Source of the DNA: Bacteroides sp. CAG:530
GTDB taxonomy: Bacteria > Bacteroidota > Bacteroidia > Bacteroidales > Bacteroidaceae
Assembly: GCA_000434735.1 (NCBI GenBank)
Contig: FR881201.1
Location: 1-52,674 of the forward strand
Direction: 5' to 3'
Length of the DNA stretch: 52,674 nucleotides
Below are positions 16,838 to 25,467 of this stretch, piece after piece (position 1 is the first letter of the stretch; the number at the start of each line of letters is the position of its first letter). The notes below the pieces were generated by a model that saw only the letters and a program-made list of their open reading frames with translations, searched no databases and had not been told where the DNA came from. The translations under genes and the position numbers were made by a program.

Positions 16838-17802
16838 AACTATTTGAGAGAGTAAACAGCGGGAAGGGACTGTTTGCCGTAGAGACAATCAGCCTTATAT
16901 ATAATGCACTGACTACACTGCTGATATTGCTGCTTTTTCCGCGCATGGATCATCCGGGAATGATGTTACTGGAGCGTGCGGGAATTGTGGTGCTTACTTT
17001 TGTGCTTATATTCCTGTATCAGGCTTTTCCGTGCAGACTTACCGCTTTTATCCGTATGGCTGTACAGATGTCGCTGTTGGCATATTGGTATCCCGACACG
17101 TTCGAGTTCAACCGCTTGTTCCCCAACTTGGATCACTTGTTCGCTCATGCCGAACAATTAATATTCCACTGTCAGCCGGCGGTGATATTCAGTCAGAACT
17201 TCCCTTCTATTTGGTTCAGCGAGCCGTTTAATATGGGATATTTCTTTTATTACCCCATGATATTCATTGTGGTGGTATACTATTTCTTGTTCCGGTTTGA
17301 ATGGTTCGAGAAGATTTGCTTTGTGCTGGTAACGTCGTTCTTTATCTACTATTTTGTATATATAATGTTACCTGTAGCGGGGCCTCAGTTTTACTTCCCT
17401 GCCATCGGAATGGATAAAGTAAACGCTTGCATATTTCCGTCTATCGGCGATTTCTTCAACACCAATAACTATTTGGTTCCAAGTACAGGAGTAGACCAGG
17501 GATTCTTCTACGACTTGGTTGAAGCGTCGCAAGAAGTAGGCGAACGCCCTACCGCAGCTTTTCCAAGCTCGCATGTAGGCATCTCTACTATAGTAATGAT
17601 TATGGCATGGCGCGTTAATCATAAGTTAGCGTACGTATTAGCGCCGTTCTACGTTTTGCTATGCTGTGCTACCGTATACATCCAGGCGCATTACCTTATC
17701 GATGCCATCGTAGGCTTCGTTTCAGCGTTTTTCGTATACCAAGTAGCTACACATATGTATAAGCGTTGGTTCATATCGCCGGTATTCAAGCTCATGGGAT
17801 AA
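16828..17802 (+). CDS. PAP2-family membrane phosphatase / inositol-phosphorylceramide-synthase-like enzyme
   Basis: This 324-residue polytopic membrane protein has about six helices. A PAP2 active site is visible in the second half: GERPTAAFPSSHVG with H249, and IQAHYLIDAIVG with H288 and D292. The late position of these motifs, the long helical N-terminus and the large extracytoplasmic loop (PQFYFPAIG to GERP) are closer to AUR1/IPC-synthase-type phosphotransferases than to short PAP2 phosphatases. It starts 10 bases inside the SDR gene. It may dephosphorylate or transfer a head group onto a lipid, possibly a dihydroceramide; the substrate is inferred. Confidence 0.85.
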   Translation: MAIKLFERVNSGKGLFAVETISLIYNALTTLLILLLFPRMDHPGMMLLERAGIVVLTFVLIFLYQAFPCRLTAFIRMAVQMSLLAYWYPDTFEFNRLFPNLDHLFAHAEQLIFHCQPAVIFSQNFPSIWFSEPFNMGYFFYYPMIFIVVVYYFLFRFEWFEKICFVLVTSFFIYYFVYIMLPVAGPQFYFPAIGMDKVNACIFPSIGDFFNTNNYLVPSTGVDQGFFYDLVEASQEVGERPTAAFPSSHVGISTIVMIMAWRVNHKLAYVLAPFYVLLCCATVYIQAHYLIDAIVGFVSAFFVYQVATHMYKRWFISPVFKLMG

Positions 17803-17815
17803 CCCACTGAGCTTG
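17787..17815. terminator. Stem-loop between the convergent PAP2 and dusB genes
   Basis: CAAGCTCATGGG (overlapping the PAP2 stop region) pairs with CCCACTGAGCTTG, with one bulge and a 4-base loop. It lies between convergent genes. No T-run follows on either strand, so efficiency as an intrinsic terminator is doubtful. Confidence 0.45.
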
Positions 17816-17827
17816 AGATGGCTTATA

Positions 17828-18814
17828 TTATTCGCCCAACCAGTTTTGTTCTATTCCGTCTAATATCGCATTCAGCTCATCGAGTGTAGATGCACGCAGC
17901 ATGGCGATACGTGTGTCGCGGAAATTAGGGATTCCCTTAAACAGAGGCGATGCCGCCAAATGACGACGGACGTGCAATATACCCCTGCGCTCGTCGAGCA
18001 ACTTCACGCTATCTGCCACTTCACGACGTAACACATCCATTTTCCAGCGGGTAGTAAGTCCGGTAATCTCCTCGCCTGTCTGCAGATAATGCTTCACTTC
18101 CTTAAATATCCATGGACGGCCGAAACTTCCTCGTCCTATCATAATAGCATCTACTCCATACTTATCGAAACATTCGGCAGCACGCTGCGGAGTAGTAACG
18201 TCACCGTTGCCGATAATAGGAATACGCATACGTGGGTTATTTTTCACCTCACCTATCAAAGTCCAGTCTGCCTCGCCAGTATACATCTGCGCACGAGTTC
18301 GTCCGTGTATGGTAAGAGCCTCAATACCACAGTCCTGAAGCTGTTCTGCCAAGTCTACGATTATCTTATGGTCAGCATCCCATCCTAAGCGAGTCTTCAC
18401 CGTTACCGGAATCTTTACAGCATCGACAACCGCACGGGTCATCTCCAGCATCTTAGGCACATTCTGCAACATGCCCGAACCTGCACCCCTGCCAGCCACT
18501 CGCTTCACGGGGCAACCAAAGTTCAAGTCGAGTATATCCGGATTAGCCTGTTCTACAATGCGTGCAGCCTCTACCATCGTATCGGTGTCTTTACCGTATA
18601 TCTGTATAGCCACAGGGCGCTCGGCATCGCTGATATTAAGTTTCAGCATAGTCTTTCCCACTGAACGAATCAGTGCGTCGCTCGACACAAATTCGGTGTA
18701 TACCATGTCGGCACCGAACTCCTTGCATAGCAGGCGGAACGCCGGGTCGGTAACGTCTTCCATCGGAGCCAGCAACACCGGCTTTTCTCCTAAATCTATA
18801 TTTCTTATCTTCAT
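17828..18814 (-). CDS. dusB: tRNA-dihydrouridine synthase B
   Basis: This FMN enzyme reduces specific uridines in the tRNA D-loop to dihydrouridine. The 328-residue product has LAPMEDVTDPAFR (FMN and tRNA contacts, residues 15-27), the catalytic Cys C101 in NFGCPVKRVAGRGAGSG, HGRTRAQMYTGEADW and the FMN-phosphate segment GNGDVTTPQRA / MIGRGSFGRPW. The DusB-type KRVAGRGAGS segment and the length support DusB rather than DusA or DusC. It is transcribed convergently with the PAP2 gene and has its own promoter. Confidence 0.95.
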   Translation of the reverse strand: MKIRNIDLGEKPVLLAPMEDVTDPAFRLLCKEFGADMVYTEFVSSDALIRSVGKTMLKLNISDAERPVAIQIYGKDTDTMVEAARIVEQANPDILDLNFGCPVKRVAGRGAGSGMLQNVPKMLEMTRAVVDAVKIPVTVKTRLGWDADHKIIVDLAEQLQDCGIEALTIHGRTRAQMYTGEADWTLIGEVKNNPRMRIPIIGNGDVTTPQRAAECFDKYGVDAIMIGRGSFGRPWIFKEVKHYLQTGEEITGLTTRWKMDVLRREVADSVKLLDERRGILHVRRHLAASPLFKGIPNFRDTRIAMLRASTLDELNAILDGIEQNWLGE

Positions 18815-18852
18815 AATCGCAGTAATGTTTCTCTTGCTGTAGAATTACGGTG

Positions 18853-18860
18853 CAAAATTA
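18853..18860 (-). promoter_or_regulatory. -7 promoter box of dusB
   Basis: TAATTTTG on the minus strand, 38 bases before the dusB start, fits TAnnTTTG. No clear -33 box is visible. Confidence 0.5.
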
Positions 18861-18970
18861 GCAAAAAAAGCATGATTCTTGGCGAAACCGCATGACATTG
18901 TAACGTCTCACCTCCACCTGTAAAATCTGCTTTTAGCGAGCAAAGCCTCTGTCTTTCTGATATAAATGAT

Positions 18971-18978
18971 TAACTTTG
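18971..18978 (+). promoter_or_regulatory. Promoter of the U32 protein gene
   Basis: The -7 box TAACTTTG is 30 bases before the ATG at 19009, and a TCTG (one mismatch to TTTG) sits 19 bp upstream at 18948-18951. Confidence 0.65.
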
Positions 18979-19008
18979 CGCCCAATATAAATATATCAAT
19001 ACAGACTG

Positions 19009-20271
19009 ATGAATTATTCTATAAAAGATTTCGAAATCATGGCACCTGTCGGCTCGCGCGAATCGCTTGCCGCAGCCATCAACGCAGGAGCCGATTCTAT
19101 CTACTTCGGCATAGAAAGCCTGAACATGCGCGCACGCTCGGCCAGCACATTCACCATCGACGACTTGCGCGAGATAGCTCGCACATGCGATGAGCATGGC
19201 GTAAAGAGCTACCTTACGGTAAACACTATTATATATGATGAAGACATCGAGTTGATGCGTAAAATCATAGACGCTGCAAAAGAAGCTGGCATCAGTGCCG
19301 TAATTGCAGCCGACGTAGCTGTTATGTCGTACTGTAACCAGATAGGACAAGAAGTTCACTTGTCTACTCAGCTTAATATCAGCAACGCTGAGGCTCTGCG
19401 CTTTTACGCTCAGTTTGCCGACGTGGTGGTATTGGCTCGCGAGTTGAATCTGAAGCAGGTTCGTAAGATTTATGACGCTATCCATGAGCAACATATAACC
19501 GGCCCTATGGGACAGCCGGTACGTATCGAAATGTTCTGCCACGGTGCATTGTGCATGGCGGTATCGGGCAAATGCTACCTCAGCCTCAACGAACTGAACG
19601 CATCGGCAAATCGCGGTGCTTGTATGCAGGTATGCCGTCGCTCTTATATCGTAAAAGACAAGGAAAGCGACATCGAGCTTGAAGTTGACAACAAGTATAT
19701 CATGTCTCCTAAAGACTTGAAGACCATCCGCTTCATGGATGAGATGATAGAAGCCGGCGTAAGAGTATTCAAGATAGAAGGTCGCGCACGTGGTCCTGAG
19801 TATGTAAAGACAGTAGTAGAATGCTATAAAGAGGCTATCCAGTCTTATCTGGACGGCACATTTACCGAAGAGAAAAAAAATGTTTGGGACGAACGTCTGA
19901 AAACGGTATTCAACCGTGGTTTCTGGAACGGATATTACCTGGGACAGCGCCTTGGCGAATGGAGCAAGAACTACGGTTCGGAAGCAACCGAAAAGAAGGT
20001 ATACGCCGGACGAGGAATAAAATACTTCTCAAACATCGGTGTGGCTGAGTTCTTGATAGAGGCTACAGAGATAAAGGTAGGCGACAAGTTGCTCATCACA
20101 GGACCAACAACGGGAGCTATGTATGTAGACCTTGAAGAAGCGAGAGTAGACCTGAAGCCGGTAGATGTAGTAAAGAAAGGTCAGCACGTATCGTTTAAAG
20201 TGCCCGAACGTATGCGTCCTAGCGACAAGCTATACCGCATAGTTCCGACAGAAGAGCTAAAGGCTAAATAA
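19009..20271 (+). CDS. Peptidase U32-family protein, TrhP-like (RNA uridine hydroxylation)
   Basis: The 420-residue product has the U32 signature MFCHGALCMAVSGKC followed by NRGACMQVCRR. This places five Cys at 177, 182, 189, 205 and 209, which supply the ligands of an iron-sulfur cluster in this family. N-terminal MAPVGSRESLAAAINAGADSI and the C-terminal beta domain (about 330-415) match the longer TrhP-type members. Those members install 5-hydroxyuridine at tRNA position 34 using prephenate; the related RlhA modifies 23S rRNA. Despite the historical name, protease activity is unlikely. TrhP-type is favoured by length and C-terminal domain, but I cannot exclude RlhA-type function. The next gene starts 32 bases later and may be co-transcribed. 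Confidence 0.9.
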   Translation: MNYSIKDFEIMAPVGSRESLAAAINAGADSIYFGIESLNMRARSASTFTIDDLREIARTCDEHGVKSYLTVNTIIYDEDIELMRKIIDAAKEAGISAVIAADVAVMSYCNQIGQEVHLSTQLNISNAEALRFYAQFADVVVLARELNLKQVRKIYDAIHEQHITGPMGQPVRIEMFCHGALCMAVSGKCYLSLNELNASANRGACMQVCRRSYIVKDKESDIELEVDNKYIMSPKDLKTIRFMDEMIEAGVRVFKIEGRARGPEYVKTVVECYKEAIQSYLDGTFTEEKKNVWDERLKTVFNRGFWNGYYLGQRLGEWSKNYGSEATEKKVYAGRGIKYFSNIGVAEFLIEATEIKVGDKLLITGPTTGAMYVDLEEARVDLKPVDVVKKGQHVSFKVPERMRPSDKLYRIVPTEELKAK

Positions 20272-20303
20272 CCAATCTGCATACGCAGATAAACGAGAAT
20301 AAA

Positions 20304-22895
20304 ATGAAAACTACAATCTTATTATTAGCTTTGTCTTTATTAAGTGGAACGACGGCTTATGCCGAAGTTCCATTTTTTAAATCGAAAAAGACAAAGAAAG
20401 AAACAATCGCCGAGAAGAAAGTCTCGGCCTACGACAAACTGTTCGCATCGCCTCACCCTACGGCGAAAGGCTTTATCACTCTACATAAGCTAAAAAACAA
20501 GCTTTATTTTGAATTGCCACTAAATCTACTGCAACGCGACATGCTGTTAGGGTCTACCGTTTCTGAAGTCAGCGATAACGGCAACGCTATCGTCGGTTCT
20601 AAACCCAGTACTCCAATACATTTCCGGTTTCATAAAGTGAACGGGAAGATAAATATGGCAGTAGTACAGACCGGCAACATTTCTGACAATGACAGCCGAA
20701 TAAACGCCGCAATGAAGCTGAACAACATTGACGCCATATTGCAGACTTTCGATATCGCAGCCTACAATAACGACAGCTCCGCCGTGACATTCGACGTAAC
20801 AGATCTCTTTGTCGGCGACAACAAACTTATTGAACCGTTCGATAAATACAGCACCAACCTTTCTGGAGGGCGCAAAAGGAGCACATCTTTTAAAAAGAGC
20901 CTATCATACATTGAAGGAATAAAATCGTTCAAAGACAACCTCTCCATCCGAAGCTGCCTAAGCTACACATATTCGCTGACAGGAGGTAAAGGGAAGAAGG
21001 TAGAAGACGCTCCATTTACGGCTAAAATGACACGCTCCATTTTACTGCTTGACTCTGTTCCTTACCGCCCAAGAATAGTAGACAGCCGAATCGGAATATT
21101 CCCTACAGACAAAAAGGTATATTCTGCAGCCAAGCAAAACACACGAGAAATCTATTATGCCAACCGTTGGCGTCTGGAGCCATCGGACACTGCCGCTTAC
21201 ATGGCAGGAGAAAAAGTCACCCCAACAAAGCCTATCGTATTTTATATTGACAGTTGCTTCCCTGAGGCATGGAAAAAGTCTGTATTCGCAGCAGTCCGCC
21301 AATGGAATGAACCTTTTGAAAAAATAGGATTCAAAAATGCTATAGAGGCACGTGAGTTCCCAAAAAACGATCCTGAATTTGATGCCGACAATCTGAAATA
21401 TTCATGTATCCGCTATGCGCCTATCGCAATAGAGAACGCAATGGGTCCGTCATGGGTAGACCCGCGAAGCGGTGAGATTCTTAACGCATCGGTTTATCTG
21501 TATCATGATGTAGTGAAGTTGCTTAACAGCTGGCTCTTCATTCAGACATCGCAAGCCGACAAGCGCACACGCCATAGCCTGATTCCTTCTGAAGTATTGG
21601 AGGATGGACTTCGATATGTCGTTTCTCATGAAGTTGGGCACTGTTTAGGATTCATGCACAACATGAGTGCTTCGTCTGTCGTTCCAGTCGATTCACTACG
21701 GTCAGCTTCGTACACACAAAAGTACGGCACAACAACATCAATAATGGATTACGCGCGATTTAACTACGTAGCCCAGCCCGGCGATATGGAAAAAGGAGTC
21801 GCCATGATGCCGCCACACTTCGGACTATACGACTATTACCTTATCCGCTGGAACTATACCCCAGTTCTGTCGGCAAAGACCCCGGAAGAAGAGTACAAGA
21901 TTACTTCAGAATGGATAACAAAAGCCACTGCCGACCCTGTATACAGATACGGAAAGCAACAATCTGAAATACTCGACCCACGCTCGCAAACCGAAGACCT
22001 TAGCGACGATGCGGTAAAAGCTTCAGGATATGGAATCAGCAATCTGAAGTATATACTTAGCCATATGAACGAATGGCTCAAGAATGAAGACGATGATTAC
22101 AGTCATCGCTCGGATTTATACGACGGAATAATTATGCAATACCTCACCTACATGATGCATGTATATCACAACATAGGAGGTATTTATCTGCAAGAAAAGC
22201 ATGTAGGCGACCCTGTTGAAACGCTCCTGATTGAGGATAAGGCAAAGCAAAAAGAAGCGATGGACTTTTTCCTGAAACAACTGGCCGAAATGGAATGGAT
22301 AGATAACGCGAATATCTTACAAGTACTGCCGCTGGTAGGCAGCCCCGCCGATGTGTTACGCAATGTCTTGATGAAACAACTGATGGCCGCTCCGGGACGA
22401 GTGGAATTTGCCGCCTCAAAAGCAGGAAGCAAGGGATATGGCGTAGAAGAATGCATGGACGATATATATCAGTTCATATGGAAACCAACCATGCAGAACA
22501 AGACACTGACCAACGCGCAAATCAAGATGCAGAATGCCTTTATAGTACATTTGGCAAAGACCGCCGGAATCAAATGGAACCAGAACGCCAAGTCATTGAC
22601 CTCTGGCAACGGATATGAAGCTGAGTTCTTACAACACTTGAGCGACGTGGCAGCCAAGCCATGTGGATGCGGCGAATGCTTCCAGTCATCTGTAGCGGGA
22701 TTATTCAATCCTATTGCGGGATTCGACGAACCAATGGCCGAATACTTCGTACCGAGAAGCCAAGACAGCATGTGCTACGGATATTTCTTACGCATACGAG
22801 ACTTATTAGAGAAGCATCAAAACAGCGGAGACAAGAATACACGTATGCACTACGCATTATTGCTCCGCCAAATTAAGAACGCTCTAAACAGATAA
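20304..22895 (+). CDS. Large zinc-dependent metalloprotease (metzincin-like), active-site intact
   Basis: This secreted 863-residue protein has a signal peptide to about residue 21 (TTAYA). N-terminal regions resemble the DUF5118/DUF5117 modules of Bacteroidetes metalloproteases (about 40-290). They are followed by the catalytic region (DUF4953-type) with HEVGHCLGFMH: H442, E443 and H446, with H452 as third ligand (HExxHxxGxxH). A Met-turn-like SIMDY follows about 40 residues later. No lipobox is present, so it is probably periplasmic unless exported further. The following gene, starting five bases after its stop, is a paralogue lacking the zinc site. A convergent SusC/SusD operon lies downstream. 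A role in peptide processing for uptake is inferred. Confidence 0.9.
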   Translation: MKTTILLLALSLLSGTTAYAEVPFFKSKKTKKETIAEKKVSAYDKLFASPHPTAKGFITLHKLKNKLYFELPLNLLQRDMLLGSTVSEVSDNGNAIVGSKPSTPIHFRFHKVNGKINMAVVQTGNISDNDSRINAAMKLNNIDAILQTFDIAAYNNDSSAVTFDVTDLFVGDNKLIEPFDKYSTNLSGGRKRSTSFKKSLSYIEGIKSFKDNLSIRSCLSYTYSLTGGKGKKVEDAPFTAKMTRSILLLDSVPYRPRIVDSRIGIFPTDKKVYSAAKQNTREIYYANRWRLEPSDTAAYMAGEKVTPTKPIVFYIDSCFPEAWKKSVFAAVRQWNEPFEKIGFKNAIEAREFPKNDPEFDADNLKYSCIRYAPIAIENAMGPSWVDPRSGEILNASVYLYHDVVKLLNSWLFIQTSQADKRTRHSLIPSEVLEDGLRYVVSHEVGHCLGFMHNMSASSVVPVDSLRSASYTQKYGTTTSIMDYARFNYVAQPGDMEKGVAMMPPHFGLYDYYLIRWNYTPVLSAKTPEEEYKITSEWITKATADPVYRYGKQQSEILDPRSQTEDLSDDAVKASGYGISNLKYILSHMNEWLKNEDDDYSHRSDLYDGIIMQYLTYMMHVYHNIGGIYLQEKHVGDPVETLLIEDKAKQKEAMDFFLKQLAEMEWIDNANILQVLPLVGSPADVLRNVLMKQLMAAPGRVEFAASKAGSKGYGVEECMDDIYQFIWKPTMQNKTLTNAQIKMQNAFIVHLAKTAGIKWNQNAKSLTSGNGYEAEFLQHLSDVAAKPCGCGECFQSSVAGLFNPIAGFDEPMAEYFVPRSQDSMCYGYFLRIRDLLEKHQNSGDKNTRMHYALLLRQIKNALNR

Positions 22896-22900
22896 TTATC

Positions 22901-25378
22901 ATGAAAAACAGAAGATTATTCAATAATATCTTGTTGGCGCTTGTCTTCGTGATGCTTTTCCCTTCTATGGTGATTGCCAAAAAGAAGGTGAAGGCAACGG
23001 AACCGCAAAAGAGCAAATACGAAAAACTGATATCTAAGCCAGGCACCGTAAAGGCTAATGGCTTTATCAACCTGTATTGGGCGGACAATAAGGTGTATAT
23101 GGAGATACCGTCAACCATATTCGGACGAAGAATACTTATGGGAGCTATGGTAGACAAAATGAGCAACCCACAAGAGTCGGCCGTAGGCTATTGTACATCC
23201 GACCCGATAGAAATCAAGTTTGCCCGACAGGATTCATTAGTTAGGGTACTCCAAGTTACACAAATACCGGAATGTACTGAAAGCGCAGAAGCTGCACAGG
23301 CATTATCAAAGAGTTTCACAGATAAGATTATCAAGCAGTTCTCCATCATGGCTTTCTCGCCCGATAGTGCAGCCGTTATAGACGTAACAGACTATGTTTT
23401 TCAAGATGACAAGCAAATGAACGCCATCGATCCGAATGGCTTCAACAGCATGGATGGATGGATTAAACGAAAAGCCTCATTCAAACAAAACAGGTCGATG
23501 ATTTCTGGCATTACCGCTTATTCAGACAATGTATCTGTAGCGTGCAGCATGAGTTATGACCTATCTATTTCTTTATTCGGTATTTTTTCGGTCAAGGAAG
23601 ACGTGCCTTTTACAGCTGTAGTAAAGCGCACATTCATGTTGCTCCCAGAAAACAGTGATTTCAAGATGCGGTTGGCTGATGCCAGAGTTGGAACCTTATG
23701 GAGTACCCGACAAGATTTCAACCCGTCTATGCAGGGCAGTAAACCCAAATACTACGTAAACAGATGGAACCTTAAAGCCGACAAGCCTCTTGTGTTTTAT
23801 GTCGATACACTACTGCCGGACGACTGGAAACGATGTGTAGAACAAAGCGCAGAGATATGGAACAAGTCGTTCCGGAAAATCGGCTATACGCAAGCCATAG
23901 AATTACGTCCCTATTCGTGCGACTCCACTTTCGATGCAAATAACATGGCTCATTCATGCATACGCTACGTACTCTCACCAGCCGGAAAGGTAAGCTACAA
24001 ATGTTGGTGCGACCCACAGACTGGCGAAATATTGAACGCCAATATCTATATGCCACACAACTTGGCATCACAGATACAGCAAGATGCGTTCTTACAGGTT
24101 TCCGCCTTTGAGCCTAAGGCTCGCTCGCTGACACCCGACAGTACAATAGTAGATGCTGTTTTAACCTCGCAATTACTAAAGAGTTTCGGTCATTGCCTCG
24201 GACTGACAGATAATATGGCTGGGTCTATCGCCTACCCTATAGACTCACTCCGATCAGAATCGTTTGTCAAACAGCATGGATTGTCGGCCTCGGTAATGGA
24301 CTATCTTCCGATGAACTATCTGCACTCGAAAGATACGTACCACGAGATAGAGTCGTTAGCGCAACACACTTTAGGGGTATACGATGAATGGGCCTTAAAC
24401 TATTTGTACGGTTCTACCGGTAAAGCCTCAACCAACGAAGAGCTTCCTATACTACGCAGTTGGGTAGCCGAACGCAACAATAATCCTCTGTTGCTGTACA
24501 AACGTCCACAAAGTACAAAAGCCTATTACGACCCACGTGGAATGAAGAATGATTTAGGCAATGACGCTGTACGCTCGGCAGCTATCGCATTCAAGAACAT
24601 GGCAGAAATGATAGCCAACGCCAATGCATGGCTCGACAAAGAAGACCTAACCTACGAAGAGCGAGTCCCTCTTTACGGACACATCATAAACCAAGCCGAT
24701 GAATATGTAAAGCATGTATTGCAGCAAGTGGGAGGCTTCTATCTGAACGATACATATCAAGGCGACAGCTACCCCACATTTCAGTCTGTACCGAAAGACG
24801 TACAGCGCAAGTCTTTCAGATGGATGCTCGAAGCATTGCAGCAAATGACATGGCTTGATAATACAGACCTTCTGAATCATTGCGCCCTTACAGGCAGTGC
24901 CGCCGACTATGGACAGAAATTTTTCGGCAATTTGATATTCGTGCAATTAGATGCCATGTGGCTAAGCGAAAGCAAGTCGGCCGACCCTTACACACAAGAA
25001 GAAGCCGTTGCCGACCTGAAAGATTTCTTGTTCAAGGAAAGCCGTGCCGGTAAAGTGCCTGCCGATTTTAAACGATTCATGCAGTCACGCTATCTCGACG
25101 CTTTGATAACTTGGTCGGATGTCAACGGAAACAGTAGCGGTGCTTCATCGTCGTCATCTTCTTCATCATCGCTTACAGACTATCGCCCTTACAAAGGGAT
25201 GACCGCCATAGAAAGCATTTCATATAAAGGAAGTCCTGTACGCCAAGCCTTTTGGTACAGTTGCCTACTCGATTTGAAATCGGAATTCCAAAAAGCGAAA
25301 GCTTTAGCTCCAACACGCGACTTACGCGATGAATACGACTATCGCCTATATACACTGCGCAGAGCATTAGAGAAATAA
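22901..25378 (+). CDS. Metalloprotease paralogue with erased zinc site (pseudoprotease)
   Basis: This 825-residue secreted protein (signal peptide to about residue 26) is collinear with the preceding protease. Shared landmarks include DARVGTLWS versus DSRIGIFPT, YVNRWNL versus YANRWRL, PIDSLRSESF versus PVDSLRSASY, and SVMDY versus SIMDY. The zinc motif is altered: where the neighbour has HEVGHCLGFMH this protein has KSFGHCLGLTD (K427, S428, H431, D437). Two of three His ligands and the catalytic Glu are therefore missing, while the fold-related residues remain. A polyserine run (about 748-757), encoded by TCN repeats, lies near the C-terminus. The frame is intact at full length, so it is likely an expressed, non-catalytic partner, chaperone or binding protein rather than a dead gene. 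Confidence 0.9.
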   Translation: MKNRRLFNNILLALVFVMLFPSMVIAKKKVKATEPQKSKYEKLISKPGTVKANGFINLYWADNKVYMEIPSTIFGRRILMGAMVDKMSNPQESAVGYCTSDPIEIKFARQDSLVRVLQVTQIPECTESAEAAQALSKSFTDKIIKQFSIMAFSPDSAAVIDVTDYVFQDDKQMNAIDPNGFNSMDGWIKRKASFKQNRSMISGITAYSDNVSVACSMSYDLSISLFGIFSVKEDVPFTAVVKRTFMLLPENSDFKMRLADARVGTLWSTRQDFNPSMQGSKPKYYVNRWNLKADKPLVFYVDTLLPDDWKRCVEQSAEIWNKSFRKIGYTQAIELRPYSCDSTFDANNMAHSCIRYVLSPAGKVSYKCWCDPQTGEILNANIYMPHNLASQIQQDAFLQVSAFEPKARSLTPDSTIVDAVLTSQLLKSFGHCLGLTDNMAGSIAYPIDSLRSESFVKQHGLSASVMDYLPMNYLHSKDTYHEIESLAQHTLGVYDEWALNYLYGSTGKASTNEELPILRSWVAERNNNPLLLYKRPQSTKAYYDPRGMKNDLGNDAVRSAAIAFKNMAEMIANANAWLDKEDLTYEERVPLYGHIINQADEYVKHVLQQVGGFYLNDTYQGDSYPTFQSVPKDVQRKSFRWMLEALQQMTWLDNTDLLNHCALTGSAADYGQKFFGNLIFVQLDAMWLSESKSADPYTQEEAVADLKDFLFKESRAGKVPADFKRFMQSRYLDALITWSDVNGNSSGASSSSSSSSSLTDYRPYKGMTAIESISYKGSPVRQAFWYSCLLDLKSEFQKAKALAPTRDLRDEYDYRLYTLRRALEK

Positions 25379-25398
25379 CACTCACCACATATAAAAAC

Positions 25399-25442
25399 AA
25401 TAAAGGTTGCCACGCTATCCATCACGAGGCAACCTTTATTTA
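25399..25442. terminator. Bidirectional terminator between the protease pair and the SusCD operon
   Basis: A 13-bp stem (AATAAAGGTTGCC with GGCAACCTTTATT) and a 16-base loop lie between the two convergent transcription units. T-rich sequence follows on the plus side (TTATTTTATC), with a shorter one on the minus side. Confidence 0.85.
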
Positions 25443-25467
25443 TTTTATCAAGCTGATTATTAAATCA

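Noticed and set aside
25141..25170. Trinucleotide (TCN) run in the second metalloprotease as a phase-variable frameshift site
   Set aside because: Changes in multiples of three would only alter the polyserine length, not the frame.
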